Source of the DNA: Paracoccaceae bacterium
GTDB taxonomy: Bacteria; Pseudomonadota; Alphaproteobacteria; Rhodobacterales; Rhodobacteraceae
Assembly: GCA_947504705.1 (NCBI GenBank)
Contig: CANNIA010000004.1
Location: 1 to 64,000 of the forward strand
DNA: 64,000 bases
Direction: 5' to 3'
Below are positions 7,985 through 16,619 of this stretch, one piece after another (positions within the stretch are counted from its first letter, which is position 1; the number at the start of each line of letters is the position of its first letter). The translations under genes were made by a program, and so were the position numbers. The notes beneath the pieces are model-generated. The model ran no database searches, had not been told where the DNA came from, and saw only the letters and a list, made by a program, of their open reading frames with translations.

Positions 7985-8740
7985 ATGCTGGAAATCAAGA
8001 ACCTGCACGTCAAACTTGAGGAAGAGGATAAAGTCATCCTCCGCGGAGTCGATCTGAAGATCGGCGCAGGTGAAGTGCATGCGATCATGGGGCCGAATGG
8101 CTCGGGCAAGTCGACGCTAAGCTATGTTCTGTCTGGCCGCGACGGCTATGAAGTGACCGCAGGCTCGGCCACGCTGGACGGGGCAGAGCTTCTGGAGATG
8201 GAGCCTGAGGCGCGCGCCGCTGCGGGCCTGTTCCTGGCGTTCCAATACCCGGTCGAGATTCCCGGCGTCGGCAACATGACCTTTCTGCGCACTGCGGTGA
8301 ACGCGCAAAAGAAGGCGCGCGGCGAGCCCGAGGTAACTGCGGCGGACTTCCTGAAGCTGGTCCGCGAAAAGGCCAAGACCCTGAAGATCGACGCCGAAAT
8401 GCTGAAGCGCCCGGTCAATGTGGGCTTTTCGGGTGGTGAGAAGAAGCGCAACGAAATCCTGCAGATGGCCATGCTGGAACCCCGCATGTGCATTCTGGAC
8501 GAAACCGACTCGGGGTTGGATGTCGACGCGATGAAGCTGGTCGCCGATGGGGTGAACGCGCTGCGCAGTGAAGGCCGGTCGTTTCTGGTTATCACGCATT
8601 ATCAACGGCTTTTGGACCATATCAAACCGGATGTCGTCCACATCATGGCCGCAGGCCGGATCATCAAGACCGGCGGGCCGGAATTGGCCTTGGAGGTCGA
8701 AAACAACGGCTATGCCGACATCCTGAATGAGGTCGGCTGA
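7985..8740 (+). CDS. sufC: Fe-S assembly ATPase SufC
   Basis: This 251-residue ABC-type ATPase powers conformational change of SufBCD. It has Walker A GPNGSGKST (residues 36-44), the signature FSGGEKKRNEI and Walker B CILDETDSGLD, the last two being SufC-specific variants of the ABC motifs. No membrane segment. The ATG at 7985 follows AAGGAAAG with normal spacing. Its stop overlaps the sufD ATG (TGATG), fitting equal synthesis of complex subunits. Confidence 0.97.
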   Translation: MLEIKNLHVKLEEEDKVILRGVDLKIGAGEVHAIMGPNGSGKSTLSYVLSGRDGYEVTAGSATLDGAELLEMEPEARAAAGLFLAFQYPVEIPGVGNMTFLRTAVNAQKKARGEPEVTAADFLKLVREKAKTLKIDAEMLKRPVNVGFSGGEKKRNEILQMAMLEPRMCILDETDSGLDVDAMKLVADGVNALRSEGRSFLVITHYQRLLDHIKPDVVHIMAAGRIIKTGGPELALEVENNGYADILNEVG

Positions 8741-10041
8741 TGGCACTTCCGAAGGCAAAGGAAGACGCCCTTTCGGCGCGTCTGGCAGGCCTGCCCGCGC
8801 TTTCGGGCAAGGGTTGGCTGGCTGCTGCCCGCGCGGACGCGTTGACCCGGCTGCAGGCCATGGGTTTGCCCGCAAAGCGCGATGAATACTGGCGCTATAC
8901 CGACCCGACCAGCCTGAACGCGGCTGATCCGGCCCCGGCCAAAAGCTTCAACCCCGGTGACGAGGCACCGCCCTTCGACAGCCTTGACCGGCTGAAGATC
9001 GTGTTCGTCGATGGGGTTTTCGACCCCAAGGCCTCGGACGATCTGAGTGCCGAAGGCATCCGCATTGAGCGCCTGTCCGATGCTGCTGCCGCCGATATCC
9101 ATTGGGCGCAGGGCCTGTATGGCGCGTTGGAGACTAAGGGCCAAAGCCCGGTCCAGCGCCCCCTCGCCACGCTTAACACCGCTTTTGCCACGGATGGTGT
9201 GCTGATCCATGTTACGGCCAAGGCAGCCAAGCCGGTTTCGCTGGTTTATATCCACAATTCAGAGACTTCCGATGCGATCCTGCATCACTGTGTGAAGCTT
9301 GATTCCGGTGCCAGCCTGACCCTTCTGGAAAACGGCCCGGCGGCGGCGCGGCTTAACAAGGTGATAGAGGTTGATGTCGGCGACGATGCCAGCTTCCACC
9401 ACATCCGCCTGCAAGGCCGCGACCACGAGCGCCGCGCTGTGACCCATCTTTTCGCCCGGCTTGGCGCGCGGTCAGAGCTACGATCCTTCACCCTGACCGC
9501 CAACGGCCGCCTGACCCGGAACGAGGCGGTGATCGACCTGACCGGCCCCGATGCCCGCGCCCATCTGGCAGGGGCAGCGGTCGGTGACGGCGAATTCCAC
9601 CATGACGACACCGTTTTTATCACCCATGGGGCCGAGGCTTGCGAAAGCCGTCAGGTCTTCAAGAAAGTGCTGATGAACGGTGCTGTCGGCGTCTTTCAGG
9701 GCAAGATCCTGGTCAAGCAAAGCGCGCAGAAGACCGACGGCTACCAGATCAGCCAGTCGCTGATGCTGGACGAAGACAGCCAGTTCCTGGCCAAACCTGA
9801 ACTGGAAATCTACGCCGATGACGTGAAGTGCAGCCACGGCTCCACCTCCGGGGCCATCGACGAAACCGCGCTTTTCTACCTGCAATCGCGCGGCGTGCCG
9901 CGCAGGGCAGCGCAGGCGCTTTTGGTGCTCGCCTTCCTGGCCGAAGCGATCCAGGAAATTGCCGACGACGAGATTGCCGAAGACATCCGGGTCCGGTTGG
10001 AAGGCTGGCTTGCCCGCCACGGCAACAAGGTCCGAGTATGA
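8740..10041 (+). CDS. sufD: Fe-S cluster assembly protein SufD
   Basis: This 433-residue partner of SufB completes the SufBCD scaffold and is needed for iron entry. It has a variable N-terminal helical region, then the right-handed beta-helix core (ATDGVLIHVTAKAAKPVSLV onward) and the shared C-terminal segment CSHGSTSGAIDETALFYLQSRG. The conserved His in the core and Cys in VKCSHG are present. The start overlaps the sufC stop and the stop overlaps the next gene (ATGA). Confidence 0.95.
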   Translation: MALPKAKEDALSARLAGLPALSGKGWLAAARADALTRLQAMGLPAKRDEYWRYTDPTSLNAADPAPAKSFNPGDEAPPFDSLDRLKIVFVDGVFDPKASDDLSAEGIRIERLSDAAAADIHWAQGLYGALETKGQSPVQRPLATLNTAFATDGVLIHVTAKAAKPVSLVYIHNSETSDAILHHCVKLDSGASLTLLENGPAAARLNKVIEVDVGDDASFHHIRLQGRDHERRAVTHLFARLGARSELRSFTLTANGRLTRNEAVIDLTGPDARAHLAGAAVGDGEFHHDDTVFITHGAEACESRQVFKKVLMNGAVGVFQGKILVKQSAQKTDGYQISQSLMLDEDSQFLAKPELEIYADDVKCSHGSTSGAIDETALFYLQSRGVPRRAAQALLVLAFLAEAIQEIADDEIAEDIRVRLEGWLARHGNKVRV

Positions 10042-10517
10042 GCGCCTCGACCGAGCTTCTGGCCAGTTGGCGGCACCCCCGCGCGGGAATCCGTCGCCAT
10101 CTGGCGCGCGGGGTGTCCGAGCCCTTCGCCTTCTCGCTTCTCCTCATTTTCCTGATCCTTGCCTTTGTCGGCCAATGGCCCGTCGCCGCCCGTGACGCGC
10201 ATTTTGCTGACAATGCGGCGGTCGCCCCGCGGATATTTGCGATAGCACTGGCAGTGCTGGCGATGATCCCGTTCTGGTACGGGCTGGCCGCCCTGTCCCG
10301 GATCGTGGCGCGCGCCTTGGGTGGGCAGGGGTCGTGGTATTCCGCCCGCATCGCCCTTTTCTGGGCGCTGGCCACCGTTAGCCCGCTGATGCTGTTGCAA
10401 GGTCTGGTTTCTGGCATGATCGGCCCAAGCCCCGCCCTTTGGGCGGTCAGCAGCGTTGTCGGCCTCGCCTTCCTCTGGCTTTGGTTGACCATGTTGCATG
10501 AGGCGGAAAAGGCATGA
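10038..10517 (+). CDS. Yip1-like multi-pass membrane protein (first of a pair)
   Basis: This 159-residue membrane protein has four hydrophobic segments (around residues 30-47, 64-85, 102-125 and 131-152). It has a short basic N-terminus with WRHPRAGIRRHLARG, reminiscent of the LRNPR-type start of bacterial Yip1-domain proteins. It overlaps sufD upstream and the second Yip1-like gene downstream by four bases each. Function unknown; its conserved place between sufD and sufS makes involvement with cluster delivery or iron handling at the membrane conceivable but unproven. Confidence 0.75.
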   Translation: MSASTELLASWRHPRAGIRRHLARGVSEPFAFSLLLIFLILAFVGQWPVAARDAHFADNAAVAPRIFAIALAVLAMIPFWYGLAALSRIVARALGGQGSWYSARIALFWALATVSPLMLLQGLVSGMIGPSPALWAVSSVVGLAFLWLWLTMLHEAEKA

Positions 10518-11110
10518 CCCTTGCCGCCCGCATCCTGGCCCTTGCCGAACTGACCCTGCGCAACCCGCGCGAGGCCGCCCGTGTGCTTCTGGCCGAAGGC
10601 GTGCCGCTTTCCGCCCGTAAGCTGGGCCTTCTTTTCGTTGCGGTCATGTCGGTGCTGCTGGCGTCGATCGAGATCGGCACCACTTCAGACCCGGTGCCCC
10701 CGGTGATCGCCTTCATGATGGCAAGCCCGCTGCGGCTGGCGGCGTTCGAATGGCTCATGCTGGCACTTTCCGTGCTGATGATCCACCGGATCGGCCGCAG
10801 CTTTGGCGGAACTGGCAGCCTTGCCGATGCGCTTTTGATCACCATCTGGGTCGAGTTTTTGATGCTGGGCCCGCAGGTCCTGCAACTGCTGATCGGCCTT
10901 GTCTCGGCCGATCTTGCCGGGATCATCGGGATTGGCAGCCTTGCAATGTTCCTGTGGCTGATCACCAGCTTCATCGCCGAACTGCACGGCTTTCGCTCTC
11001 GCCCGCTGGTCTTTCTTGGCATGGTCGTTGCGTCTTTCGCCGCGGGCATGGTGATGGCCATCCTGATTGCCCTGATCCTTGGGCCTAAGGTCCTGTTGCC
11101 CTATGTATGA
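10514..11110 (+). CDS. Yip1-domain membrane protein (second of a pair)
   Basis: This 198-residue inner-membrane protein starts MTLAARILALAELTLRNPRE, with the Asn-Pro-Arg motif that precedes the first membrane helix in bacterial Yip1-domain proteins. About five hydrophobic segments follow. It is a likely diverged partner of the preceding gene, with which it overlaps by four bases; it overlaps the sufS start by eight. Specific role unknown. Confidence 0.78.
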   Translation: MTLAARILALAELTLRNPREAARVLLAEGVPLSARKLGLLFVAVMSVLLASIEIGTTSDPVPPVIAFMMASPLRLAAFEWLMLALSVLMIHRIGRSFGGTGSLADALLITIWVEFLMLGPQVLQLLIGLVSADLAGIIGIGSLAMFLWLITSFIAELHGFRSRPLVFLGMVVASFAAGMVMAILIALILGPKVLLPYV

Positions 11111-12323
11111 CATCCACAAAATCCGCGCCGATTTCCCGATCCTGTCGCGTCAGGTGAACGGCAAGCCCTTGGTCTACCTGGACAACGGGGCTTCAGCGCA
11201 AAAGCCGCAGGTGGTGATCGATGCGGTGACGCAGGCCTATTCCCATGAATACGCCAACGTCCATCGCGGCCTGCACTACCTGTCGAACCTTGCGACTGAA
11301 AAGTACGAATCCACCCGTGGCAAGCTGGCCCGGTTCCTGAATGCCGGGTCCGAGGACGAAATCGTCTTCACCACCGGCACGACCGAGGCGATCAACCTGG
11401 TCTCCTACGCTTGGGCCTCGCCGCGCCTTCAGGCGGGCGATGAGATCATCCTTTCGGTGATGGAGCATCACGCCAATATCGTTCCCTGGCACTTCCTGCG
11501 CGAACGGCAGGGTGTGGTTCTGAAATGGGTGGAGGTGGATGCCAAGGGCGACCTTGACCCTCAGGCGGTGCTTGACGCGATCACCCCGCGCACCCGGCTG
11601 ATTGCCGTGACCCATATGTCGAACGTCCTCGGCTCGGTCGTCGATGTGGCCGCGATCTCCAAAGGTGCCCGTGACAAGGGCGTGCCGGTTCTGGTCGATG
11701 GGTCACAGGCGGCGGTGCATATGCCGGTCGATGTTCAGGCCATCGGGTGCGATTTCTATGCCATCACCGGCCACAAGCTTTACGGGCCGTCAGGCTCGGG
11801 CGGGATCTACATCCGCGCCGACCGCCAGGCCGAGATGCGCCCCTTCCTTGGCGGTGGCGACATGATCCGCGAGGTCACCCGCGACGCCGTCACCTGGAAC
11901 GATCCCCCGATGAAGTTCGAGGCCGGGACGCCAGGCATCGTCCAACAGATCGGGTTGGGCGTGGCGCTGGACTACCTGAACGGCCTTGGCATGGCCAACA
12001 TCGCCGCCCATGAACGGCACTTGCGCGACTATGCCCGCGACCGGCTTGCGGGCCTGAACTGGCTAAATGTGCAGGGCCAGTCCACGACCAAGGGCGCGAT
12101 TTTTTCCTTCACGATGGAAGGGGCGGCCCATGCGCATGACATCTCGACCATCCTCGACAAGCGCGGCATCGCTGTTCGCGCCGGGACCCATTGCGCCATG
12201 CCCTTGATGCAGCACTTTGGCATCACCGCCTCGTGCCGGGCCTCGTTCGGCCTCTACAACACGCTGGAAGACGTGGACAAGCTGGTCGATGCGCTCCAGC
12301 TTGCCCGGGATCTTTTTGCCTAA
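11103..12323 (+). CDS. sufS: Class II cysteine desulfurase SufS
   Basis: This 406-residue PLP enzyme mobilises cysteine sulfur for SufBCD. Lys225 in ITGHKLYGPSGSGG binds PLP, and Cys364 in RAGTHCAMPLM is the persulfide cysteine, both at Escherichia coli-like positions. The start MYDIHKIRADFPIL lies inside the end of the preceding gene. It is the last recognisable suf gene here: no sufE, sufU or A-type carrier follows before the convergent protease gene. A sulfur acceptor must therefore be encoded elsewhere. Confidence 0.96.
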   Translation: MYDIHKIRADFPILSRQVNGKPLVYLDNGASAQKPQVVIDAVTQAYSHEYANVHRGLHYLSNLATEKYESTRGKLARFLNAGSEDEIVFTTGTTEAINLVSYAWASPRLQAGDEIILSVMEHHANIVPWHFLRERQGVVLKWVEVDAKGDLDPQAVLDAITPRTRLIAVTHMSNVLGSVVDVAAISKGARDKGVPVLVDGSQAAVHMPVDVQAIGCDFYAITGHKLYGPSGSGGIYIRADRQAEMRPFLGGGDMIREVTRDAVTWNDPPMKFEAGTPGIVQQIGLGVALDYLNGLGMANIAAHERHLRDYARDRLAGLNWLNVQGQSTTKGAIFSFTMEGAAHAHDISTILDKRGIAVRAGTHCAMPLMQHFGITASCRASFGLYNTLEDVDKLVDALQLARDLFA

Positions 12324-12326
12324 GAG

Positions 12327-14474
12327 TCAAAACTTGAGGGCAAAGGCAATCGCGCCGCTGGTGTCGGTCGCCCCGGCTTGGTTTCCATAATTCTCGGAAT
12401 GGACCAGCGAGAACTTCATTTCCGTCCATTTGCCCAGCGGGGCCATGTAGGCCATTTCCAGATCGATCTGCCGGTCCTCTGGCGCAAGGTCGATTGAAAC
12501 ATCCTCATAGCTCATCGTCGCCTTGTTCATGACTGGCAGCCGGGCAACAGCGTGGCCCGAAGCGACAGCAACCGGCAGTCCGACCCCGACCGAGAACCGG
12601 TCACCTTTGGTGAAAAGCTCACTCTGACCGACCGTCAGCTTGACCGCGTTGAAGCTGGCACTGGTCGCTTCGGTGATCCTGGTCGCCCCGCCAAGGTCGG
12701 TCACGCCCAATTCACCCGACAGCGCAAGGAACCCGTTGGTCCCGATATCCTGCGTCAGCCCCAGCGTGACCGAGGCCATCGTCGCCGCCTGATCGCCACC
12801 AAGGCTCATCAGCCCCTTGTTGTCGCGCGCCAGCTTCAGCCCAAGCTCCAACCGGGTTTCCCCATCCCCCATCGCCCGCGTCAAGGCAACGCCCGAGGCA
12901 GAGTCGCCAGACGCAGGCACAAGCACCGTGGCCGAGCCAAGCCCGTCCGGGTCGTCCATCCTCAGCGTTGCGCCGGTGAAGCTGGCGAAAGGATCGCCGA
13001 GCGCGGTCGGCGCAGCAGTGCGGTCGGCAGCAAAATTGGCCGACATGCTTTTGGCCAGCAGAGTCATGCCTTGCCCGTCCATCGTGGCTTCGGTCGCCAG
13101 CGACTCGGCGGTCATCCGGAAGGGCGCGTTCAGCACATCCCTGACCGCAACATCCATGCCGGTCAGCGAGCGTTCGATCGCATTGCCAAAGCCGGTTCCG
13201 GTCTTCAGAACCGGGGCACTTGTACCCACCTTTGCGCCGGATTCCATCGCCATCGCCGTGGGGCCAATCGGGCGCAGTGCTGCTTCGATGTCCAGGTAGC
13301 CCATGCCGTACAACACCGAATATCGCTTGAAATAGCCGTCGGCGAGTTCAACCGTGTCATCGCCGCTAAAGAAGTCATCCTCAGCCGATGCCAGCAGCCG
13401 TATGCGCAATTCATGCGGCGTCAGGGTCGGAAAAGCCTCGGCCAACAAGGCCAGCGCGCCGGAAACCTGCGGTGCGGCAAAGGACGACCCCGTCGTGATG
13501 TCGTAATCCGAAGCCGGACCCGTTGCCGCATTCCACGACCCATCCGCCACGATGCACCAGCGCGCCGATTCGTAGCAGGGCGATGACAGAAGATAGACAG
13601 AGCTGACCACGTTGCTCGTGAAAGTCGGAACCCCGTTTGCGACCGCAATCCAGCCAGCCTCAAGGTAGTTGGCCAGAACCGGCAACCCATCCATCAGCCC
13701 GGCATTACCATTGTCGCTGTTGTCGACGGCAAAGACCACAACCCCCGAGGCCGCATAGTTCTGGATCGCGGACAGATAGGCGGCGCCATCCGTGCCCGAA
13801 AAGGCTGCGTTGAAGCCTGACTGGTTCAGGCCGATATTGGTGTAGCCCCACGAGTTGTTCCAGGCGACGGCCCCTTTCTCCAGCGCGCCGACGCCAAGCT
13901 GCGCAAGCTCGGCAGACGTGTCGAAACTCCCGAAAAACCCGGTCGCGCCTGGCGCGGTCCCAACGAAAGTTGCTGAATTTCCCAGGGCAACCGAAACGAC
14001 CGAGGTGCCATGCTCGCCTGTAAGGCCATTTGATTGCACAATGACGCGGCCTGCCCCGATGGCCTCGTGATCAACCGAAACATGCGCATCGGAAAACGCG
14101 ATGATCTCGCCCGCCCCGGTCAGACCGGTCGCATGGGCAAAGGCCGCGCCCCCGGTGCGCAAGGGATCCTGCGTGGCACCGACAGGGATGCTTTCGCCAT
14201 AAAGGCTGTTGATCATGGCAATCCCGGCCGACGTGTTCTGATACTTCGCCGTTGCCAGAAGATTTGCCAGATTTGTCGCTACGTTCGGATCGATCGCAAA
14301 GCCCACCGTCAGCGTGGCAATGTTGATCGGGGAGGGTGCCGCGAAAGTCGGCAGATAGGACGACAGGTCGGTCGTGCCATCGCCTCCGCCACAGGCTGAC
14401 AAAAGCGCGATGGATGAAAGCGAAAGCAGGAACCGCGCCCGCCGGGCCGGGAAATGGGATGACGCAAACAGCAC
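12327..14474 (-). CDS. Lipidated S8 (subtilisin) protease with autotransporter-like C-terminus
   Basis: This 715-residue exported protein has a basic n-region, a hydrophobic core and lipobox LLSAC (Cys28), followed by a low-complexity Gly/Thr stretch. The subtilase domain (about 110-400) shows Asp129 (FSDAHVSVDHE), His155 (GEHGTSVVS), oxyanion Asn252 and Ser331 (GSSFAAP). The final 280 or so residues have alternating hydrophobic strands and end AIAFALKF with a terminal Phe, as in outer-membrane barrels. The architecture recalls neisserial NalP, a lipoprotein autotransporter subtilase, though shorter. The start is GTG at 14474 with GAGGG six bases upstream. Convergent with sufS, separated by three bases. 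Confidence 0.85.
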   Translation of the reverse strand: MLFASSHFPARRARFLLSLSSIALLSACGGGDGTTDLSSYLPTFAAPSPINIATLTVGFAIDPNVATNLANLLATAKYQNTSAGIAMINSLYGESIPVGATQDPLRTGGAAFAHATGLTGAGEIIAFSDAHVSVDHEAIGAGRVIVQSNGLTGEHGTSVVSVALGNSATFVGTAPGATGFFGSFDTSAELAQLGVGALEKGAVAWNNSWGYTNIGLNQSGFNAAFSGTDGAAYLSAIQNYAASGVVVFAVDNSDNGNAGLMDGLPVLANYLEAGWIAVANGVPTFTSNVVSSVYLLSSPCYESARWCIVADGSWNAATGPASDYDITTGSSFAAPQVSGALALLAEAFPTLTPHELRIRLLASAEDDFFSGDDTVELADGYFKRYSVLYGMGYLDIEAALRPIGPTAMAMESGAKVGTSAPVLKTGTGFGNAIERSLTGMDVAVRDVLNAPFRMTAESLATEATMDGQGMTLLAKSMSANFAADRTAAPTALGDPFASFTGATLRMDDPDGLGSATVLVPASGDSASGVALTRAMGDGETRLELGLKLARDNKGLMSLGGDQAATMASVTLGLTQDIGTNGFLALSGELGVTDLGGATRITEATSASFNAVKLTVGQSELFTKGDRFSVGVGLPVAVASGHAVARLPVMNKATMSYEDVSIDLAPEDRQIDLEMAYMAPLGKWTEMKFSLVHSENYGNQAGATDTSGAIAFALKF

Positions 14475-14657
14475 TTTGGACCCTCACGAATCTGGACACT
14501 TTGATTCACCACAGGTTGTGCGGAAAAATTGAAAAGGTCACCACATTTCTGCCTTGAGGCAAAAGCCGGCACCCTGCCATTATCCACGCCCCCCCCGACA
14601 CAGTTTCCCGTCCTTTGCCGTTGAATCCCCTCGGCCCATCGGGTATGAGCGCGCCAG

Positions 14658-14734
14658 GCACCCATAGCTCAGCTGGATAGAGCGTTGCCCTCCGAAGGCA
14701 AAGGTCGCACGTTCGAATCGTGCTGGGTGCACCA
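14658..14734 (+). tRNA. tRNA-Arg (anticodon CCG)
   Basis: A 77-nt cloverleaf: acceptor GCACCCA pairs with TGGGTGC, the anticodon arm is TTGCC-CTCCGAA-GGCAA with anticodon CCG, and the T-loop is TTCGAAT. Discriminator A and an encoded CCA end follow. It reads CGG codons. Confidence 0.97.
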
Positions 14735-14863
14735 ATAAGGCATCACTTGGAACCGGACCGCCCCGCCGGGAAATTGCGGGATTTCGCTTTCCCGCATCTC
14801 CTGCTATGGAACGGCCAGAAATGCACCTCCCTTGAAACCACCTCAGACAAAAGGCCCAAACCA

Positions 14864-15310
14864 GTGAGCCCGCGCATCCTTCTGCCCCTCGTCATGTCCC
14901 TCGCTGCCTGTGGCGGCGGCTCCAGTAGCATGCAGCTTTATCCGCTTCAGGGCGCGATTGCCGCAGCCGATCCGACGCTGGTGATCCAGGCGAAGACGAC
15001 GAACACCAACAGCACCTCCGGCTCATTGACTTTCAAGCTGCCTGATATCGGGAAATGCGAAGGCACATGGAGCTCTTTGACTCCGCGTAGCGTTTCGCAT
15101 TCAAAGGGGCTCGCGTTGACCTGGAAGAAGACCGGGGGCGAGGTTGGCACCGAAAGCCAGACGGTTGCGGGCGTGAACAACGGCGAGATCTACGCCGTCT
15201 GTGAGGATGGCACTCGGGTGCAGGGCACCTTTGTGATCGGTTCGGGCACCGCCAGCGGGACGGGCGCTGCAAGCGACACCAACGGCAACGTCTACAAGCT
15301 TCTGTTCTGA
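14864..15310 (+). CDS. Small secreted lipoprotein, unknown function
   Basis: This 148-residue protein starts at a GTG (14864), giving VSPRILLPLVMSLAACGGGS: a very short signal peptide with lipobox LAAC. The mature part is Ser/Thr/Gly rich with two further cysteines (GKCEGTW and YAVCEDG) that could form a disulfide. The frame stays open back to 14720, but that would overlap the tRNA, so the internal start is preferred. Ribosome-binding signal is weak (AAAGG). I recognise no family. Confidence 0.6.
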   Translation: MSPRILLPLVMSLAACGGGSSSMQLYPLQGAIAAADPTLVIQAKTTNTNSTSGSLTFKLPDIGKCEGTWSSLTPRSVSHSKGLALTWKKTGGEVGTESQTVAGVNNGEIYAVCEDGTRVQGTFVIGSGTASGTGAASDTNGNVYKLLF

Positions 15311-15672
15311 TCCGCCTTTTGATGATCCTAGAGCGCGCCAGAAGTACTCTAACTGGTGTTGCCGGTGGTCGGGTTTGTGATTTGCGGGGATCGGTAGAGC
15401 AGTGGCCCAAGCAAGCTGAAGGCATCGGGGCCAATATCCTCTTGGATCGCGCTCTAAATGCGCTGAAAAGCTCAGTTTAGCCAGTCAGGGGTGGATTTCG
15501 TTGCAACGCTGCCTTGCATAGTCCAGAGCCGAAAAATTCGGCATCCCCTGACCCGGAGTGACCTGCCCCCGGTCGCGCCTCGCTCATAACGAGAGTCTGG
15601 CTTGTTGATAGTTGTCGGTTTCGGGTTGGGCAAGCGCGCCGGGGGGTTGAAGTTTTTCCTTTCGACCCTACT
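15311..15672. other. Gene-free stretch before sitA, with possible mobile-element relics
   Basis: There is no convincing gene in these 362 bases. The left part is bracketed by 9-bp inverted repeats (15329-15337 and 15448-15456). A short frame inside it (about 15395-15479) codes for a helical peptide ending LDRALNALKSSV and may be decayed coding sequence. Around 15548-15575 the text GACCCGGAGTGACCTGCCCC resembles the end of an IS3-type element, but no transposase remains. Confidence 0.5.
15329..15456. repeat. 128-bp segment bounded by 9-bp inverted repeats
   Basis: TAGAGCGCG (15329-15337) and CGCGCTCTA (15448-15456) are exact reverse complements flanking a non-coding segment, as in a miniature inverted-repeat element or insertion relic. 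No target-site duplication is clear. Confidence 0.4.
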
Positions 15673-15693
15673 TGCAAATGGTTCTCATTTGCA
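15673..15693. promoter_or_regulatory. Mur (Fur-family) box upstream of sitABCD
   Basis: A perfect palindrome with arms TGCAAATG and CATTTGCA around a 5-bp centre matches the manganese-responsive Mur/Fur box of alphaproteobacteria. It lies 29 bp before the sitA start, so binding by Mn-loaded Mur should repress the transporter. Confidence 0.85.
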
Positions 15694-15721
15694 TTCTAGT
15701 TGCCTCGACAAGGAACCCCGC

Positions 15722-16615
15722 ATGACCCCGGCCCGCGCTGCCCTGCTGTCGCTGATCACGACCCTCCTGCCTGCGCCGCTTTTGGCCGAGGACGGGTTCA
15801 AGGTCGTCACCACTTTCACCGTGATCGCCGACATGGCCCGCAACGTGGCTGGCGAGGGAGTCGAGGTGGTCTCGGTCACCAAGCCCGGGGCCGAGATTCA
15901 CGGCTATGAGCCCACCCCACAGGACATAGTGGCCGCGACCGATGCCGATCTGGTGCTGTGGAACGGCCTTGGCCTGGAACGCTGGTTCGAGCAGTTCCTG
16001 ACCAATCTGGGCGATGTGCCCTCAGTGACTTTGACCGATGGGATCGATCCGATCTCGATCACGGGTGGCGACTATGACGGCAAACCTAATCCGCATGCCT
16101 GGATGAGCCTGTCGAATGCGCTCATCTATGTCGACAACATCGAGGCCGCGCTGTCAAAGGCTGACCCGGCCAATGCCGCGACCTATGCCGCCAATGCGAC
16201 GGCCTACAAGGCGGAACTCACCGCAGCACTTGATCCCCTGAAAGCTGCGATCACTGCCCTGCCGGATGACCATCGCTGGCTTGCCACCTGCGAAGGGGCC
16301 TTTTCCTACCTCGCCCGCGACCTTGGCCTGCATGAACTTTACCTCTGGCCGATCAACGCTGATCAGCAGGGCAGCCCGCGTCAGGTTCAGGCGGTGATCG
16401 ACGGCGTGCGCGAACACAAGATCCGATCGGTCTTTTGTGAAAGCACGGTGTCATCCGACCCCGCCGAACAGGTCGCCCGCGAAACGGGTGCGGCTTTTGG
16501 TGGCATCCTATACGTCGACAGCCTGTCCGAGGCCGACGGTCCGGTGCCGACCTATCTCGACCTGCTGAAGGTCACCATCGAAACCATCGCCCAGGGTCTG
16601 GCCCCGGCGGAGTAA
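15722..16615 (+). CDS. sitA: Manganese/iron ABC transporter, substrate-binding protein SitA
   Basis: This 297-residue periplasmic protein has a cleavable signal ([20 protein letters not shown], cleavage near LLA-ED). It belongs to the cluster A-I metal-binding family. The four ligands are visible: His60 ([11 protein letters not shown]), His125 (NPHAWMS), Glu191 ([10 protein letters not shown]) and Asp266 (ILYVDSLS). The H-H-E-D set is that of Mn/Fe binders, in contrast to the three-histidine zinc site of ZnuA, and there is no His-rich loop. Start ATG 15722 directly behind the Mur box region. First gene of sitABCD. Confidence 0.93.
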   Translation: MTPARAALLSLITTLLPAPLLAEDGFKVVTTFTVIADMARNVAGEGVEVVSVTKPGAEIHGYEPTPQDIVAATDADLVLWNGLGLERWFEQFLTNLGDVPSVTLTDGIDPISITGGDYDGKPNPHAWMSLSNALIYVDNIEAALSKADPANAATYAANATAYKAELTAALDPLKAAITALPDDHRWLATCEGAFSYLARDLGLHELYLWPINADQQGSPRQVQAVIDGVREHKIRSVFCESTVSSDPAEQVARETGAAFGGILYVDSLSEADGPVPTYLDLLKVTIETIAQGLAPAE

Positions 16616-16619
16616 GAAA

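Noticed and set aside
14658-14734. tRNA-Arg as an integration site
   Set aside because: No integrase and no visible duplicate of the tRNA 3' end in the window.
15395-15479. Short peptide frame ending LDRALNALKSSV
   Set aside because: No start codon with a ribosome binding site and no recognisable family; at best a coding relic.
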